Shown one piece after another: positions 27,793-36,408 of a stretch of DNA of 64,000 nt. This DNA is from Pseudomonas purpurea (GTDB lineage Bacteria > Pseudomonadota > Gammaproteobacteria > Pseudomonadales > Pseudomonadaceae), in contig NZ_CP150918.1 of the NCBI RefSeq assembly GCF_039908635.1, positions 1,302,001 through 1,366,000 of the forward strand, in the 5' to 3' direction. How positions within the stretch are numbered: the stretch's first letter is position 1; every line of letters begins with the position of its first letter. The notes under the pieces were generated by a model, which saw only the letters and a program-made list of their open reading frames with translations, did no database searches and was not told the origin of the DNA. Made by a program: the position numbers and the translations under genes.

Positions 27793-28888
27793 ATGGAAAT
27801 CAACCCGATCCTTAACAGTATCAAGGACCTGTCCGAGCGCTCCGAAACTATTCGGGGGTATCTTTGACTACGATCAAAAGCATGAGCGTCTGACTGAAGT
27901 CAATCGCGAGCTTGAAGATCCGAATGTCTGGAACAACCCGTCGTATGCTCAGGAACTGGGCCGCGAGCGGTCCCTGCTGGCCCAGATCGTCGAAACCCTC
28001 GACGAAATGCACACAGGCCTGGCCGACGCCAAAGACCTGCTGCTGATGTCCGCCGAAGAAGAAGACCAGGCCGCCGTCGATGACGTCGCTGCCGAAGTCG
28101 AGCGTCTGCGCGAGGCCCTGGAAAAACTCGAATTCCGCCGCATGTTCAGCGGTGAAATGGACGCCAACAACGCCTACCTGGATATCCAGGCCGGCTCTGG
28201 CGGTACCGAGGCTCAGGACTGGGCCAACATCCTGCTGCGCATGTACCTGCGCTGGGCGGATAAACGCGGTTTCGACGCCACGATCATGGAACTGTCCGCC
28301 GGTGAAGTCGCCGGGATCAAGGGCGCGACCGTGCACATCAAGGGCGAATACGCCTTTGGCTGGTTGCGTACCGAAATCGGCGTACACCGCCTGGTGCGCA
28401 AGAGCCCGTATGACTCGGGCAACCGTCGCCACACCTCGTTCTCGGCCGTGTTCGTGTCGCCGGAAATCGATGACAACATCGAAATCGACATCAACCCGTC
28501 GGACCTGCGCATCGACACCTATCGTTCCTCCGGTGCCGGTGGCCAGCACGTAAACACCACCGACTCGGCCGTACGTATTACTCACGTACCGACCAACACC
28601 GTGGTCAGTTGCCAGAACGAACGCTCCCAGCACGCCAACAAAGACACCGCGATGAAAATGTTGCGGGCACGCTTGTACGAACAGGAAGTGCAGAAACGCA
28701 ACGCCGCTTCGCAAGCCCTGGAAGACACCAAGTCGGACATCGGCTGGGGCCACCAGATCCGCTCCTACGTACTCGATGCGTCGCGAATCAAGGATTTGCG
28801 CACTAACATCGAACGCAGCGACTGCGACAAGGTGCTCGACGGCGATATCGACGAATACCTGGTGGCCAGCCTGAAACAAGGCCTGTAA
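27793..28888 (+). CDS. prfB: Peptide chain release factor 2 (programmed +1 frameshift)
   Basis: RF2 ends translation at UGA and UAA codons. The first 24 codons (27793-27864) are followed by an in-frame TGA at 27865-27867. A +1 shift at CTT-TGA-C lets reading continue from 27866 to give a 364-aa protein. The site CGGGGGTATCTTTGAC matches the classic autoregulatory site: an internal Shine-Dalgarno-like G-run, slippery CTT, and UGA followed by C. The catalytic GGQ loop is present ([16 protein letters not shown]). The stop-recognition tripeptide reads SPY where E. coli has SPF. lysS follows 71 bases downstream. Confidence 0.97.
27853..27868 (+). promoter_or_regulatory. prfB recoding site
   Basis: CGGGGGTATCTTTGAC: an internal ribosome-binding G-run three bases before the CTT slippery codon and a poor-context UGA. 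When RF2 is scarce the ribosome slips +1 and makes more RF2. Confidence 0.95.
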
Positions 28889-28959
28889 ACCGCCAGTAAA
28901 GACCTTAAGTCCCCTGCCTCCGGTGGGGGCAACGAACCTGTGATGGAATTTTTAAAGAC

Positions 28960-30462
28960 ATGAGCGACCTAGAACTCGACCCGCAAGCCCTGCAACAGGA
29001 AGAAAACTCCCTGATCGCCCTGCGCAAGGAAAAGCTGGCTGCCGAGCGCGCCAAGGGCAATGCCTTCCCGAACGACTTCCGCCGCGAAAACTACTGCGAA
29101 GACTTGCAGAAGCAGTACGCGGACAAGACCAAGGAAGAGCTGGCAGAGGCTGCAATCCCGGTCAAGGTTGCCGGTCGCATCATGCTCAACCGTGGTTCGT
29201 TCATGGTGATCCAGGACATGACCGGTCGCATCCAGGTTTACGTCAACCGTAAAACCCTGTCCGAAGAAACCCTGGTCGCGGTGAAAACCTGGGACATGGG
29301 CGACATTATTGCTGCCGTTGGTACCCTGGCCCGTTCCGGCAAGGGCGACCTGTACGTTGAAATGACCAGCGTGCGCCTGCTGACCAAGTCGCTGCGCCCG
29401 CTGCCGGACAAGCACCACGGCCTGACCGATACCGAACAGCGCTACCGCCAGCGCTACGTTGACCTGATCGTCAACGAAGACGTACGCCAGACCTTCCGCG
29501 TACGTTCGCAAGTGATCGCGCACATCCGCAGCTTCCTGATGAAGCGGGACTTCCTGGAAGTCGAAACGCCGATGCTGCAAACCATTCCTGGCGGTGCAGC
29601 GGCCAAGCCGTTCGAGACTCACCACAACGCGCTGGACATGGAAATGTTCCTGCGTATCGCGCCTGAGCTGTACCTCAAGCGGCTTGTTGTCGGTGGGTTT
29701 GAAAAGGTGTTCGAGATCAACCGAAACTTCCGTAACGAAGGCGTTTCGACTCGTCACAACCCTGAATTCACCATGTTGGAGTTCTACCAGGCTTACGCCG
29801 ACTACGAAGACAACATGGACCTGACCGAAGAACTGTTCCGTGAACTGGCGCAGCTGGTTCTGGGCAGCACCGACGTCCCTTACGGCGACAAGGTGTTCCA
29901 CTTCGGCGAACCGTTTGTGCGTCTGTCGGTATTCGACTCGATCCTCAAGTACAACCCTGAACTGACCGCCGACGACCTGACCGACATCGACAAGGCTCGC
30001 GCCATCGCCAAGAAGGCCGGCGCCAAGGTGCTGGGCTTCGAAGGCCTGGGCAAGCTGCAAGTGATGATTTTCGAAGAGCTGGTCGAGCACAAGCTGGAAC
30101 AGCCGCACTTCATCACCCAGTACCCGTTCGAAGTGTCGCCGCTGGCCCGTCGCAACGATGACAACCCGAACGTCACCGACCGTTTCGAGCTGTTCATCGG
30201 TGGCCGCGAAATCGCCAACGCCTACTCCGAGTTGAACGACGCGCAAGACCAGGCCGAGCGCTTCATGGCGCAGGTGGCCGACAAGGACGCCGGCGACGAC
30301 GAAGCCATGCACTACGACGCCGACTTCGTTCGTGCGCTGGAGTACGGCATGCCGCCAACGGCGGGTGAAGGTATCGGCATCGACCGCCTGGTGATGCTGC
30401 TGACCAATTCACCGTCGATCCGCGACGTGATCCTGTTCCCGCACATGCGGCCGCAAGCGTAA
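28960..30462 (+). CDS. lysS: Lysyl-tRNA synthetase, class II
   Basis: A 500-aa cytoplasmic enzyme that charges tRNA-Lys. The N-terminal OB-fold anticodon-binding domain (about residues 65-150, [14 protein letters not shown]) precedes the class II catalytic core with motif 1 ([15 protein letters not shown]), motif 2 ([29 protein letters not shown]) and motif 3 ([14 protein letters not shown]). Normal length and no lesion. prfB-lysS is the standard arrangement in gammaproteobacteria. A clear intrinsic terminator follows at 30478. Confidence 0.97.
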   Translation: MSDLELDPQALQQEENSLIALRKEKLAAERAKGNAFPNDFRRENYCEDLQKQYADKTKEELAEAAIPVKVAGRIMLNRGSFMVIQDMTGRIQVYVNRKTLSEETLVAVKTWDMGDIIAAVGTLARSGKGDLYVEMTSVRLLTKSLRPLPDKHHGLTDTEQRYRQRYVDLIVNEDVRQTFRVRSQVIAHIRSFLMKRDFLEVETPMLQTIPGGAAAKPFETHHNALDMEMFLRIAPELYLKRLVVGGFEKVFEINRNFRNEGVSTRHNPEFTMLEFYQAYADYEDNMDLTEELFRELAQLVLGSTDVPYGDKVFHFGEPFVRLSVFDSILKYNPELTADDLTDIDKARAIAKKAGAKVLGFEGLGKLQVMIFEELVEHKLEQPHFITQYPFEVSPLARRNDDNPNVTDRFELFIGGREIANAYSELNDAQDQAERFMAQVADKDAGDDEAMHYDADFVRALEYGMPPTAGEGIGIDRLVMLLTNSPSIRDVILFPHMRPQA

Positions 30463-30477
30463 GTGTTTCGATAAATA

Positions 30478-30502
30478 AGCCGCCTAATTCAGGCGGCTTT
30501 TT
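30478..30502 (+). terminator. Intrinsic terminator of lysS
   Basis: AGCCGCCT-aattc-AGGCGGCT followed by TTTTT: a perfect 8-bp stem and T-run 15 bases after the lysS stop. Confidence 0.92.
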
Positions 30503-30564
30503 ATTGCCTGTCTGGTACAAACGTATCAATTGGTTACTTTTGAAGTAAGAGAGGAATACCTGTC

Positions 30565-31281
30565 GTGAATCGCGCAATTGCTGAAGAAGGTGCAGCGGGT
30601 ATCGCCACTGCGGTCGCTGAAAGTGTTCAGTACCAGGGCCGCAAGGCCAGCCGACAGGGCAGCGAGCAGCGCCGACAGGAAATTCTCGACGCGGCGATGC
30701 GCATTGTCGTGCGCGATGGCGTGCGAGCCGTGCGCCACCGTGCCGTAGCCGCCGAGGCCTGCGTGCCGTTGTCGGCCACCACGTATTACTTCAAGGACAT
30801 CGATGACCTGCTCACCGACACCTTCGCCCAGTACGTCGAGCGCAGTGCGGCGTTCATGGCCAAGTTGTGGGCCAACAACGAAGGTCTGCTGCGTGAGCTG
30901 GTGGTCAGCGGCGATGGCAGCCCGCAATCGCGCTCACAGTTGGCAGACGACATTGCGCGGCTGACGGCCGACTACGTCAACCGTCAGTTGATCAACCGTC
31001 GCGAGCATTTGATGGCCGAGCAGGCCTTCCGCCAGGAAGCCTTGCTCAACCCGCGCCTGGCGCTGTTGGTGCGCTCGCACCAGAAAATTCTCCTGCAGGG
31101 CACCTGCCAGCTTTTCCAGGTATTGGGTTCACGCGAGCCACAACAGGATGCCAAAGTGTTGACGGCTATAATCGGACGGATGGAATATCAGGGCCTGCTC
31201 AACGACGCAGAGCCGCTGGCCGAGGAAGACATGCTAGGTATCCTCAACCGGTACATGCATTTGGTACTCGCGTCGGTCTGA
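30565..31281 (+). CDS. TetR family transcriptional regulator
   Basis: A 238-aa regulator with an unusually long N-terminal arm of about 35 residues before the helix-turn-helix (RRQEILDAAMRIVVRDGVRAVRHRAVAAEACVPLSATTYYFKDIDDLLT). The C-terminal ligand domain has no recognised ligand. The ATG-like start at 30565 is GTG, with GAGAGGAA about 8 bases upstream. It lies between lysS and the DUF1704 gene in the same direction, with 48 bases between its stop and that gene's start. It may therefore control that gene. Ligand unknown. Confidence 0.88.
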   Translation: MNRAIAEEGAAGIATAVAESVQYQGRKASRQGSEQRRQEILDAAMRIVVRDGVRAVRHRAVAAEACVPLSATTYYFKDIDDLLTDTFAQYVERSAAFMAKLWANNEGLLRELVVSGDGSPQSRSQLADDIARLTADYVNRQLINRREHLMAEQAFRQEALLNPRLALLVRSHQKILLQGTCQLFQVLGSREPQQDAKVLTAIIGRMEYQGLLNDAEPLAEEDMLGILNRYMHLVLASV

Positions 31282-31329
31282 GCCTGACGGTTGCTCACAA
31301 GCCGTCCAATTATTTTCAGGGAGTTCCGG

Positions 31330-32607
31330 GTGGACGATTACCAGCAGACGATACGCACCTTGTCCGATCGCATTGTGCTGGCGCAGACGCCGATCCGCGT
31401 CCTCGATGCGGTCAAGTGGGACGAGAACATCCGCAAAGGATTCCTCAAGGCCAAGGGCAAGGAAATGCCGGCCGTGGACCGCGACTATTACCTGAACCGG
31501 CCGCTGTCCTTTGATTCGAGCAAAGTGAAGCTGGAGTTCCAGAACATCGAGCGCGATATCACCCGCCAGCTCGGTCAGTTCAACCCGGTTGGGCAGATCA
31601 TGCGGCGCATGTGCAAGGAGTACCGCATGGTGGTGCGCATGCTCGAAGCGCGTGGCACCGAGGATTTCGGGCTGATCTCCCAAGAGTTGTACGGCGCGGC
31701 GTCCGATGCCTTCCACGCCGGCGACCCGACCCTGGCCGACCTTGGCCTGATGATGTCCGATTACCTGAACAACATCGACGGTCGCGGCGACCTCAAGGAC
31801 GAACCGAAGATCCTCACCGCCAAGGAGGCTGTGCATCTGCTGCAAACCCGCTTGAACAAGGTGTTTGGTGAGGCCGAGGAAACCATTCGGGTGTTCGAGT
31901 CCGACGGGATCGTTGCCGATGCGGCGGCGGGTGCCGACTACATCAAGATCCGGGCTGACGCGATGTTCAACGATCGTGACGTGCGGGCCCTGGAAGTTCA
32001 CGAAGGGCTGGTGCACGTCGGCACCACCCTCAACGGCCTGAACCAGCCGATCTGCACCTTCCTGTCCAAGGGGCCGCCGTCGTCGACCGTGACCCAGGAA
32101 GGGTTGGCGATCCTGATGGAAATCATCACGTTCGCTTCCTACCCGAGCCGATTGCGCAAACTGACCAACCGCACCCGCGCCATTCACATGGTGGAGGAGG
32201 GTGCGGATTTCTTGCAGGTCTTCGAGTTTTTCCGCGAGCAGGGCTTCGAAATGGCGGAAAGCTATGGCAATGCGAGTCGGGTTTTCCGTGGTTCGGTGCC
32301 CAATGGGCTGCCATTCACCAAAGACTTGTCCTACCTCAAGGGCTTTATCATGGTTTACAACTACATTCAGTTGGCCGTGCGTAAAGGCAAGCTTGAGCAG
32401 ATCCCGTTGCTGTTTTGCGGCAAGACCACTCTGGAAGACATGCGCACCTTGCGTCAGTTAGTCGATGAGGGGCTGGTGGAACCGCCGAAATACTTGCCGG
32501 ATCAGTTTCGCGACATGAACGCGCTGTCGGCCTGGATGTGTTTCTCCAACTTCCTCAATCACTTGAGCCTGGACCGGATCGAGGCGGATTACTCCAACAT
32601 TTTGTGA
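31330..32607 (+). CDS. DUF1704/MATCAP-like putative metallopeptidase (QEGLA motif protein)
   Basis: A 425-aa protein often annotated as flavohemoglobin expression-modulating QEGLA motif protein. The family (DUF1704) includes the eukaryotic tubulin tyrosine carboxypeptidase MATCAP. Candidate zinc ligands are visible: HEGLVH (HExxxH) at residues 224-229 and the QEGLA glutamate at residue 257. The GTG at 31330 is six bases after AGGGAG; the frame is open further upstream but lacks such a site. The rest is helical with no signal peptide, so it acts in the cytoplasm. A substrate is not known in bacteria. Confidence 0.85.
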   Translation: MDDYQQTIRTLSDRIVLAQTPIRVLDAVKWDENIRKGFLKAKGKEMPAVDRDYYLNRPLSFDSSKVKLEFQNIERDITRQLGQFNPVGQIMRRMCKEYRMVVRMLEARGTEDFGLISQELYGAASDAFHAGDPTLADLGLMMSDYLNNIDGRGDLKDEPKILTAKEAVHLLQTRLNKVFGEAEETIRVFESDGIVADAAAGADYIKIRADAMFNDRDVRALEVHEGLVHVGTTLNGLNQPICTFLSKGPPSSTVTQEGLAILMEIITFASYPSRLRKLTNRTRAIHMVEEGADFLQVFEFFREQGFEMAESYGNASRVFRGSVPNGLPFTKDLSYLKGFIMVYNYIQLAVRKGKLEQIPLLFCGKTTLEDMRTLRQLVDEGLVEPPKYLPDQFRDMNALSAWMCFSNFLNHLSLDRIEADYSNIL

Positions 32608-32621
32608 GCAACGAATCCCCT

Positions 32622-32711
32622 TGTGGGAGCGAGCTTGCTCGCGATGACGGTTCTACATCCAACATTTATGCTGGCTGATACACCGCTATCGCGAGCAAGC
32701 TCGCTCCCACA
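32622..32711. repeat. REPIN, GTGGGAGCGAGCTTGCTCGCGAT family
   Basis: Inverted units tgtgggagcgagcttgctcg and cgagcaagctcgctcccaca, separated by about 50 bases, between the DUF1704 gene and the hydrolase gene. Confidence 0.9.
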
Positions 32712-32749
32712 GTGTTTCGTGTTCCAACCTTTTCGCGAGGTTTCAACGG

Positions 32750-33664
32750 ATGAGAATCCTCGGTATCTTTTGCCTGCTCCTGACCCTCGGCGGGTGCAGT
32801 TCCTTGCTGTTCTACCCCGAACCCGGCCTGCCGTTTACCCCGGAAAAAGCCAAACTCGAATACCGCGACGTCACCCTGACCACCGCCGACGGCCTCAAGC
32901 TGCATGGCTGGTGGCTCCCGGCCAAAAAAGGTGTCGAGGTCAAGGGCACGGTCCTGCATTTGCACGGCAATGGCGGGAATCTTTCGGGGCATCTGGGCGG
33001 TAGCTGGTGGCTGCCCAAGCAAGGCTATCAGGTGCTGCTGGTGGATTACCGGGGTTATGGACTGTCCCAGGGGGAGCCGAGTTTGCCGGCGATCTATCAG
33101 GACATCGACGCTGCGTTCAAATGGCTCGATAACGCGCCTGAGGTTCAGGGCAAGCCGCTGGTACTGCTGGGCCAAAGCCTGGGTGGTGCGCTGGCGGTGC
33201 ATTATCTGGTGGAACACCCGGAGCGCCAGCGTCAACTCAAGGCGTTTGTCCTCGACGATGTGCCCGCCAGTTATCGCGATGTCGGCCGTTATGCCTTGAG
33301 CACTTCATGGCTGACCTGGCCGTTTCAGGTGCCGTTGTCCTGGCTGGTGCCGGACGCCGACAGCGCAATCAATGCCATGCCACGGCTTAACGGCGTGCCT
33401 AAATTGATCTACCACAGCATCGATGATCCAATCGTGCCTCTTTCCAACGGCATCCGTCTGTATCAAGCTGCGCCCCCGCCGAAAGTGTTGCAATTGACGC
33501 GCGGTGGCCATGTGCAGACATTCGCCGACCCGGTCTGGCGAACAGTCATGCTGCGCTACCTCGACGACCCGCAGCATTTCAACGGCCTGCGCCGGTTGGG
33601 AGAAGTCCCCAACTACCCGGCGCCCCCGAATTCAGAAGTTGAACCTCCAGAGAGCCCGAAATGA
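32750..33664 (+). CDS. Lipoprotein alpha/beta hydrolase
   Basis: A 304-aa serine hydrolase anchored by a lipoprotein signal (FCLLLTLGGC, lipobox LGGC with Cys at residue 16). The alpha/beta fold shows the oxyanion strand VLHLHGNGGN, the nucleophile elbow GQSLGG, a candidate aspartate in HSIDDPIVP, and a catalytic histidine in RGGHVQTF. It probably sits in the inner or outer membrane facing the periplasm. The C-terminus is proline-rich (NYPAPPNSEVEPPESPK). The next gene overlaps it by 4 bases (ATGA), so the two are co-translated. Substrate unknown. Confidence 0.88.
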   Translation: MRILGIFCLLLTLGGCSSLLFYPEPGLPFTPEKAKLEYRDVTLTTADGLKLHGWWLPAKKGVEVKGTVLHLHGNGGNLSGHLGGSWWLPKQGYQVLLVDYRGYGLSQGEPSLPAIYQDIDAAFKWLDNAPEVQGKPLVLLGQSLGGALAVHYLVEHPERQRQLKAFVLDDVPASYRDVGRYALSTSWLTWPFQVPLSWLVPDADSAINAMPRLNGVPKLIYHSIDDPIVPLSNGIRLYQAAPPPKVLQLTRGGHVQTFADPVWRTVMLRYLDDPQHFNGLRRLGEVPNYPAPPNSEVEPPESPK

Positions 33665-33987
33665 GTGAAGAACGTAACGCCATCCCGATGATCATCACCG
33701 GTATCTGCAGCATCATCGGCACCGTCGGTGCCTTGTGGTTCTACGGTTACCTGCATTTCGCCAAGCCGGAAGACGCGTTGCTGCTCAACGACTTCACCAT
33801 GCTCAAGACCGTGCCGGGCGAAGACTACAAAGTCTCCCTGCAACCGGCCGCCGAAGTCGCCCAGTGCATCGATGGCGTGCTGGTGCTGTTTGATACCGAG
33901 CAAAAAGGCCTGACGGGTGTGCTGGTCAACGCTCAGAAAAAAGCCGTGCGTTGCATGGGGCAGGAAACGCCGCAGCTGGAGCAGTAA
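33661..33987 (+). CDS. Small inner membrane protein, unknown
   Basis: A 108-aa protein with one N-terminal transmembrane helix (IPMIITGICSIIGTVGALWFYGYLHF) and a periplasmic domain of about 75 residues carrying two cysteines (AQCIDG and VRCMG) that could form a disulfide. The family is not recognised. Its ATG overlaps the stop of the hydrolase lipoprotein gene, suggesting joint action at the envelope. Confidence 0.75.
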   Translation: MSEERNAIPMIITGICSIIGTVGALWFYGYLHFAKPEDALLLNDFTMLKTVPGEDYKVSLQPAAEVAQCIDGVLVLFDTEQKGLTGVLVNAQKKAVRCMGQETPQLEQ

Positions 33988-34026
33988 CTGAAGGCATACA
34001 CCATTCAGTGCTCGTCAACGAACCCA

Positions 34027-34107
34027 CGTGAGAGCTTGCTCGCGATGGGGGCCAAACATTCATGTTGACTGTTACACCTCTATCGCGGGCAAGCCTCGCT
34101 CCTACAG
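34027..34107. repeat. Decayed REPIN, GTGGGAGCGAGCTTGCTCGCGAT family
   Basis: Left unit cgtgagagcttgctcgcgatgg and right unit gcgggcaagcctcgctcctaca are diverged from the consensus. Confidence 0.65.
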
Positions 34108-34120
34108 AAAGCAAAAGCAC

Positions 34121-34155
34121 AAAAGCCCCGCCTGATCGGATCAGGCGGGGCTTTT
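34121..34155. terminator. Bidirectional intrinsic terminator
   Basis: AAAAGCCCCGCCTGA-tcgga-TCAGGCGGGGCTTTT: a perfect 15-bp stem with A-run and T-run, placed between convergent genes, so it can end transcription from both sides. Confidence 0.95.
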
Positions 34156-34197
34156 GCGTTACGGCTCAGTCAGAGTGGATGGGCGTGTTTCTATGTT

Positions 34198-35610
34198 TCA
34201 ACGAACAGTGATAGACAGTGGGTCCGAGAACTGACTCAGTACTGTCGCCATGGTTTGCGAGACGGTCACCCTGTAAGGTCCCGAGGGCAGTGGCTTGGTT
34301 AGTTTGACTGACCATTCACCCTTGGCATTGGCGACACCACCTCCCGCTACAACAGGTTCTGACCCTTTGTACGCGGTAACAATAATGACTGCACCGGGCA
34401 GGCTGGTTCCCCCGAAGATTGGAATCGGACCGACCACATCACCGTTCGAATGGCTCGTTACTACAGGTTTTGGAAGCTTTGAACTGCTGCAATCAGGTGG
34501 CGTTTCTCCCTTGATGCCCACCGAAAGAGTCGCCCCAAAACCCTCGCTGACCGTACAGACTTTGACGGTGATCCCCGCCGCTTGATCCACGAGCTGCTTT
34601 TTTGCAGTGAGTGTCGGGTCAATCGTCGAGAGGGTCAGGGGTGTCCCGTCCACCTGGAAGTTTTGAGCGTAGGTGCCCATGTCGGTGTATCGGGTCCAGA
34701 CGCCCTTGACCCGGTTATCCCCGGCAGGGAATTTGTCCCACGTCTGGCCGGGTTGGCGGACTTCAACGGCAATCTGCTTCGGACCGCCGCCACTGCGATC
34801 AATCAGATAAGTTTGCGGCCCCGCAGTCCCCAATGCGGCCAGACGGTAGAAACCGCTGTGTTGCACCCGCGCCACCTGCGTATCGTCCAGCCAACCGGCG
34901 TACCAGCGGTAGTTCGCAGGGTACAAGGCGTCAGTGCCGCCCGAGACGGGGTCCCCGTAATCGGTGGCGTCGATGGTTTTACAGCGCCCAGGCGCCTCTA
35001 CGCTGTCACCACTCACCGGGCAGGCAGAGTAGGTGAACGCTTGCAGGAATCCCAGGTTGTTTCCGAATCGGTGGATCCAGGTGTTGGCGTTCGCCGGCTG
35101 GTGGTAAATCCCCAGTGTCCTGCCGGATGTGCGAGCGCTGGAGAGGGTGGTGCCGTTGCAGTAAGCGGCGATAAACAGATAATCGTAGTCGTCAGGCTCA
35201 AGGTTACTTTGCTCCCGCACGGCTCTTTCGGCGGGCCGTGTCACCTCATCAAGGTTGTCGCAGTTCGCCGGCTTCGCACCTAAGGCAACCGTGATCATCC
35301 GGCCTTCCAGGGTCAACTTCCCACCCGAGACGTCGGTGATGTAGCTGCGTAACGAGGTTTTCTCCGCAGGGGCAAGGCTTTGTTTCCATAGCAAGTCTTT
35401 GTCCAGCGCGGGTTGGCCCGTCCACTGCCCGACCACCAGTAACACCTTTTTTGTGCCCGTGACCGGTCGCTGGTTGATGCCGGGTCTTGGCTGGGGCTCA
35501 TTGCTGAGAATGGCGCCAGGGTCGAGGGATTTGTAGTCGGATGGGGGGCGTACGCAGCCTCCCTGGACTACCGCTGCACATAGCATCAAAAACAACGTCA
35601 GCAGTCGCAT
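34198..35610 (-). CDS. Secreted gametolysin (M11)-like protein with degenerate active site and C-terminal Ig-like domain
   Basis: A 470-aa exported protein. The signal region (LLTLFLMLCAAVVQGGC) ends in a cysteine but with an atypical lipobox (Q at -3). The middle resembles the gametolysin/M11 peptidase domain: KVLLVVGQW at the start, HRFGNNLGFLQA where active enzymes have HExGHNLGxxHA, then DYGDPVSGGTDALYPANYRWYAGWLDD as in the family's YGDxxDxMG...GWL region. The catalytic glutamate and two of three zinc histidines are missing, so a non-catalytic role is inferred. The C-terminal 95 residues form a bacterial Ig-like domain (GTSLPGAVIIV...GEWSVKL). Stands alone, convergent to 33987. Confidence 0.75.
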   Translation of the reverse strand: MRLLTLFLMLCAAVVQGGCVRPPSDYKSLDPGAILSNEPQPRPGINQRPVTGTKKVLLVVGQWTGQPALDKDLLWKQSLAPAEKTSLRSYITDVSGGKLTLEGRMITVALGAKPANCDNLDEVTRPAERAVREQSNLEPDDYDYLFIAAYCNGTTLSSARTSGRTLGIYHQPANANTWIHRFGNNLGFLQAFTYSACPVSGDSVEAPGRCKTIDATDYGDPVSGGTDALYPANYRWYAGWLDDTQVARVQHSGFYRLAALGTAGPQTYLIDRSGGGPKQIAVEVRQPGQTWDKFPAGDNRVKGVWTRYTDMGTYAQNFQVDGTPLTLSTIDPTLTAKKQLVDQAAGITVKVCTVSEGFGATLSVGIKGETPPDCSSSKLPKPVVTSHSNGDVVGPIPIFGGTSLPGAVIIVTAYKGSEPVVAGGGVANAKGEWSVKLTKPLPSGPYRVTVSQTMATVLSQFSDPLSITVR

Positions 35611-35850
35611 GGTTACGCTCCTTTATGCCTTTGGTTTTGGCCTGGAGCTCACTTTTACTCGCGATGAAGAGGGCTGCCTACTGTCAGAAATAACAGGTGA
35701 GCACCCGCCATTGGCCTCGAAAAACCTTCGTTGCTCCCACTAAATCGTTGTTTTCAATCAGTGTTTGCAAGGGGGAGGAAGTGGTGAGGGGGGGCGGGTG
35801 CTTTTTTCCCGACAACCGGGAAGAAAGGCAGGATTTACGAGGGCGAATCA
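35611..35850. other. Gene-free interval upstream of the M11-like gene
   Basis: About 240 bases with no convincing gene, promoter or repeat. A run GGGGGAGGAAGTGGTGAGGGGGGGCGGG is purine-rich on the plus strand. Confidence 0.4.
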
Positions 35851-36192
35851 GTGTTTCGGCTTGTCGTTTTGCGACGACAGATCGTGCAAATGACGACGGG
35901 ACAATGCAAGAAAACGTGGGGTCGGACCGACATCTTCGTACAGCGGATCGCCTTCTTCGTCGGTGGCGACCACGTGCTGGCCCTTGACGTAAGGGAAGCT
36001 TGCTTCGAGCTCTTCCAGCGCTGCACCGATCAGTTCGCCGAGCAGTTCTTCGGGATGGCGTTTGGGGTACATCTCGGCGAGCGCCGCCAGCCGCGCGGCG
36101 GCTTCGACGTCCAAGTGAATGGTGTAGCCGGTCTGGGTCAATCGGCCTTTGGCGTTCTCTTCCCAATGCTGGGCAAGCTCACGGATTTTCAT
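35848..36192 (-). CDS. Small Pseudomonas protein annotated as pilin assembly protein
   Basis: A 114-aa cytoplasmic protein starting MKIRELAQHWEENA. A central helical segment (VEAAARLAALAEMYPKRHPEELLGELIGAALEELE) resembles a ribbon-helix-helix-type or DUF-like N-terminal domain, followed by a conserved VDEEGDPLYEDVG-like stretch (ATDEEGDPLYEDVG). Homologues near ppc in Pseudomonas carry the name pilin assembly protein, but nothing in the sequence proves that role. The ATG at 36192 begins the conserved part; an in-frame start at 36210 adds six residues. It is transcribed away from ppc. Confidence 0.75.
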   Translation of the reverse strand: MKIRELAQHWEENAKGRLTQTGYTIHLDVEAAARLAALAEMYPKRHPEELLGELIGAALEELEASFPYVKGQHVVATDEEGDPLYEDVGPTPRFLALSRRHLHDLSSQNDKPKH

Positions 36193-36408
36193 GATGACCT
36201 CAATGAGCACCTGCTCGTGGCGGGGTGTGATGAGTGTCCGGTGGTGGCCGGTGGCAAGCCTTGGTACGGCTTACCCTTGAGACTAGCGCTATTGCCCCAG
36301 GTTTAAAGTCAGTTCGTCGCCTGCTTGTAAGAACCCGCTGCGGACGGCACTCTTGGGCTTCAGAGCTTGAGCCTCAATAGCCGCACGGATTTCGCTGGAG
36401 AACTGCTG

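Noticed and set aside
27848-27868. prfB as a frameshifted pseudogene
   Set aside because: The TGA lies in the conserved programmed frameshift site, so the gene is functional.
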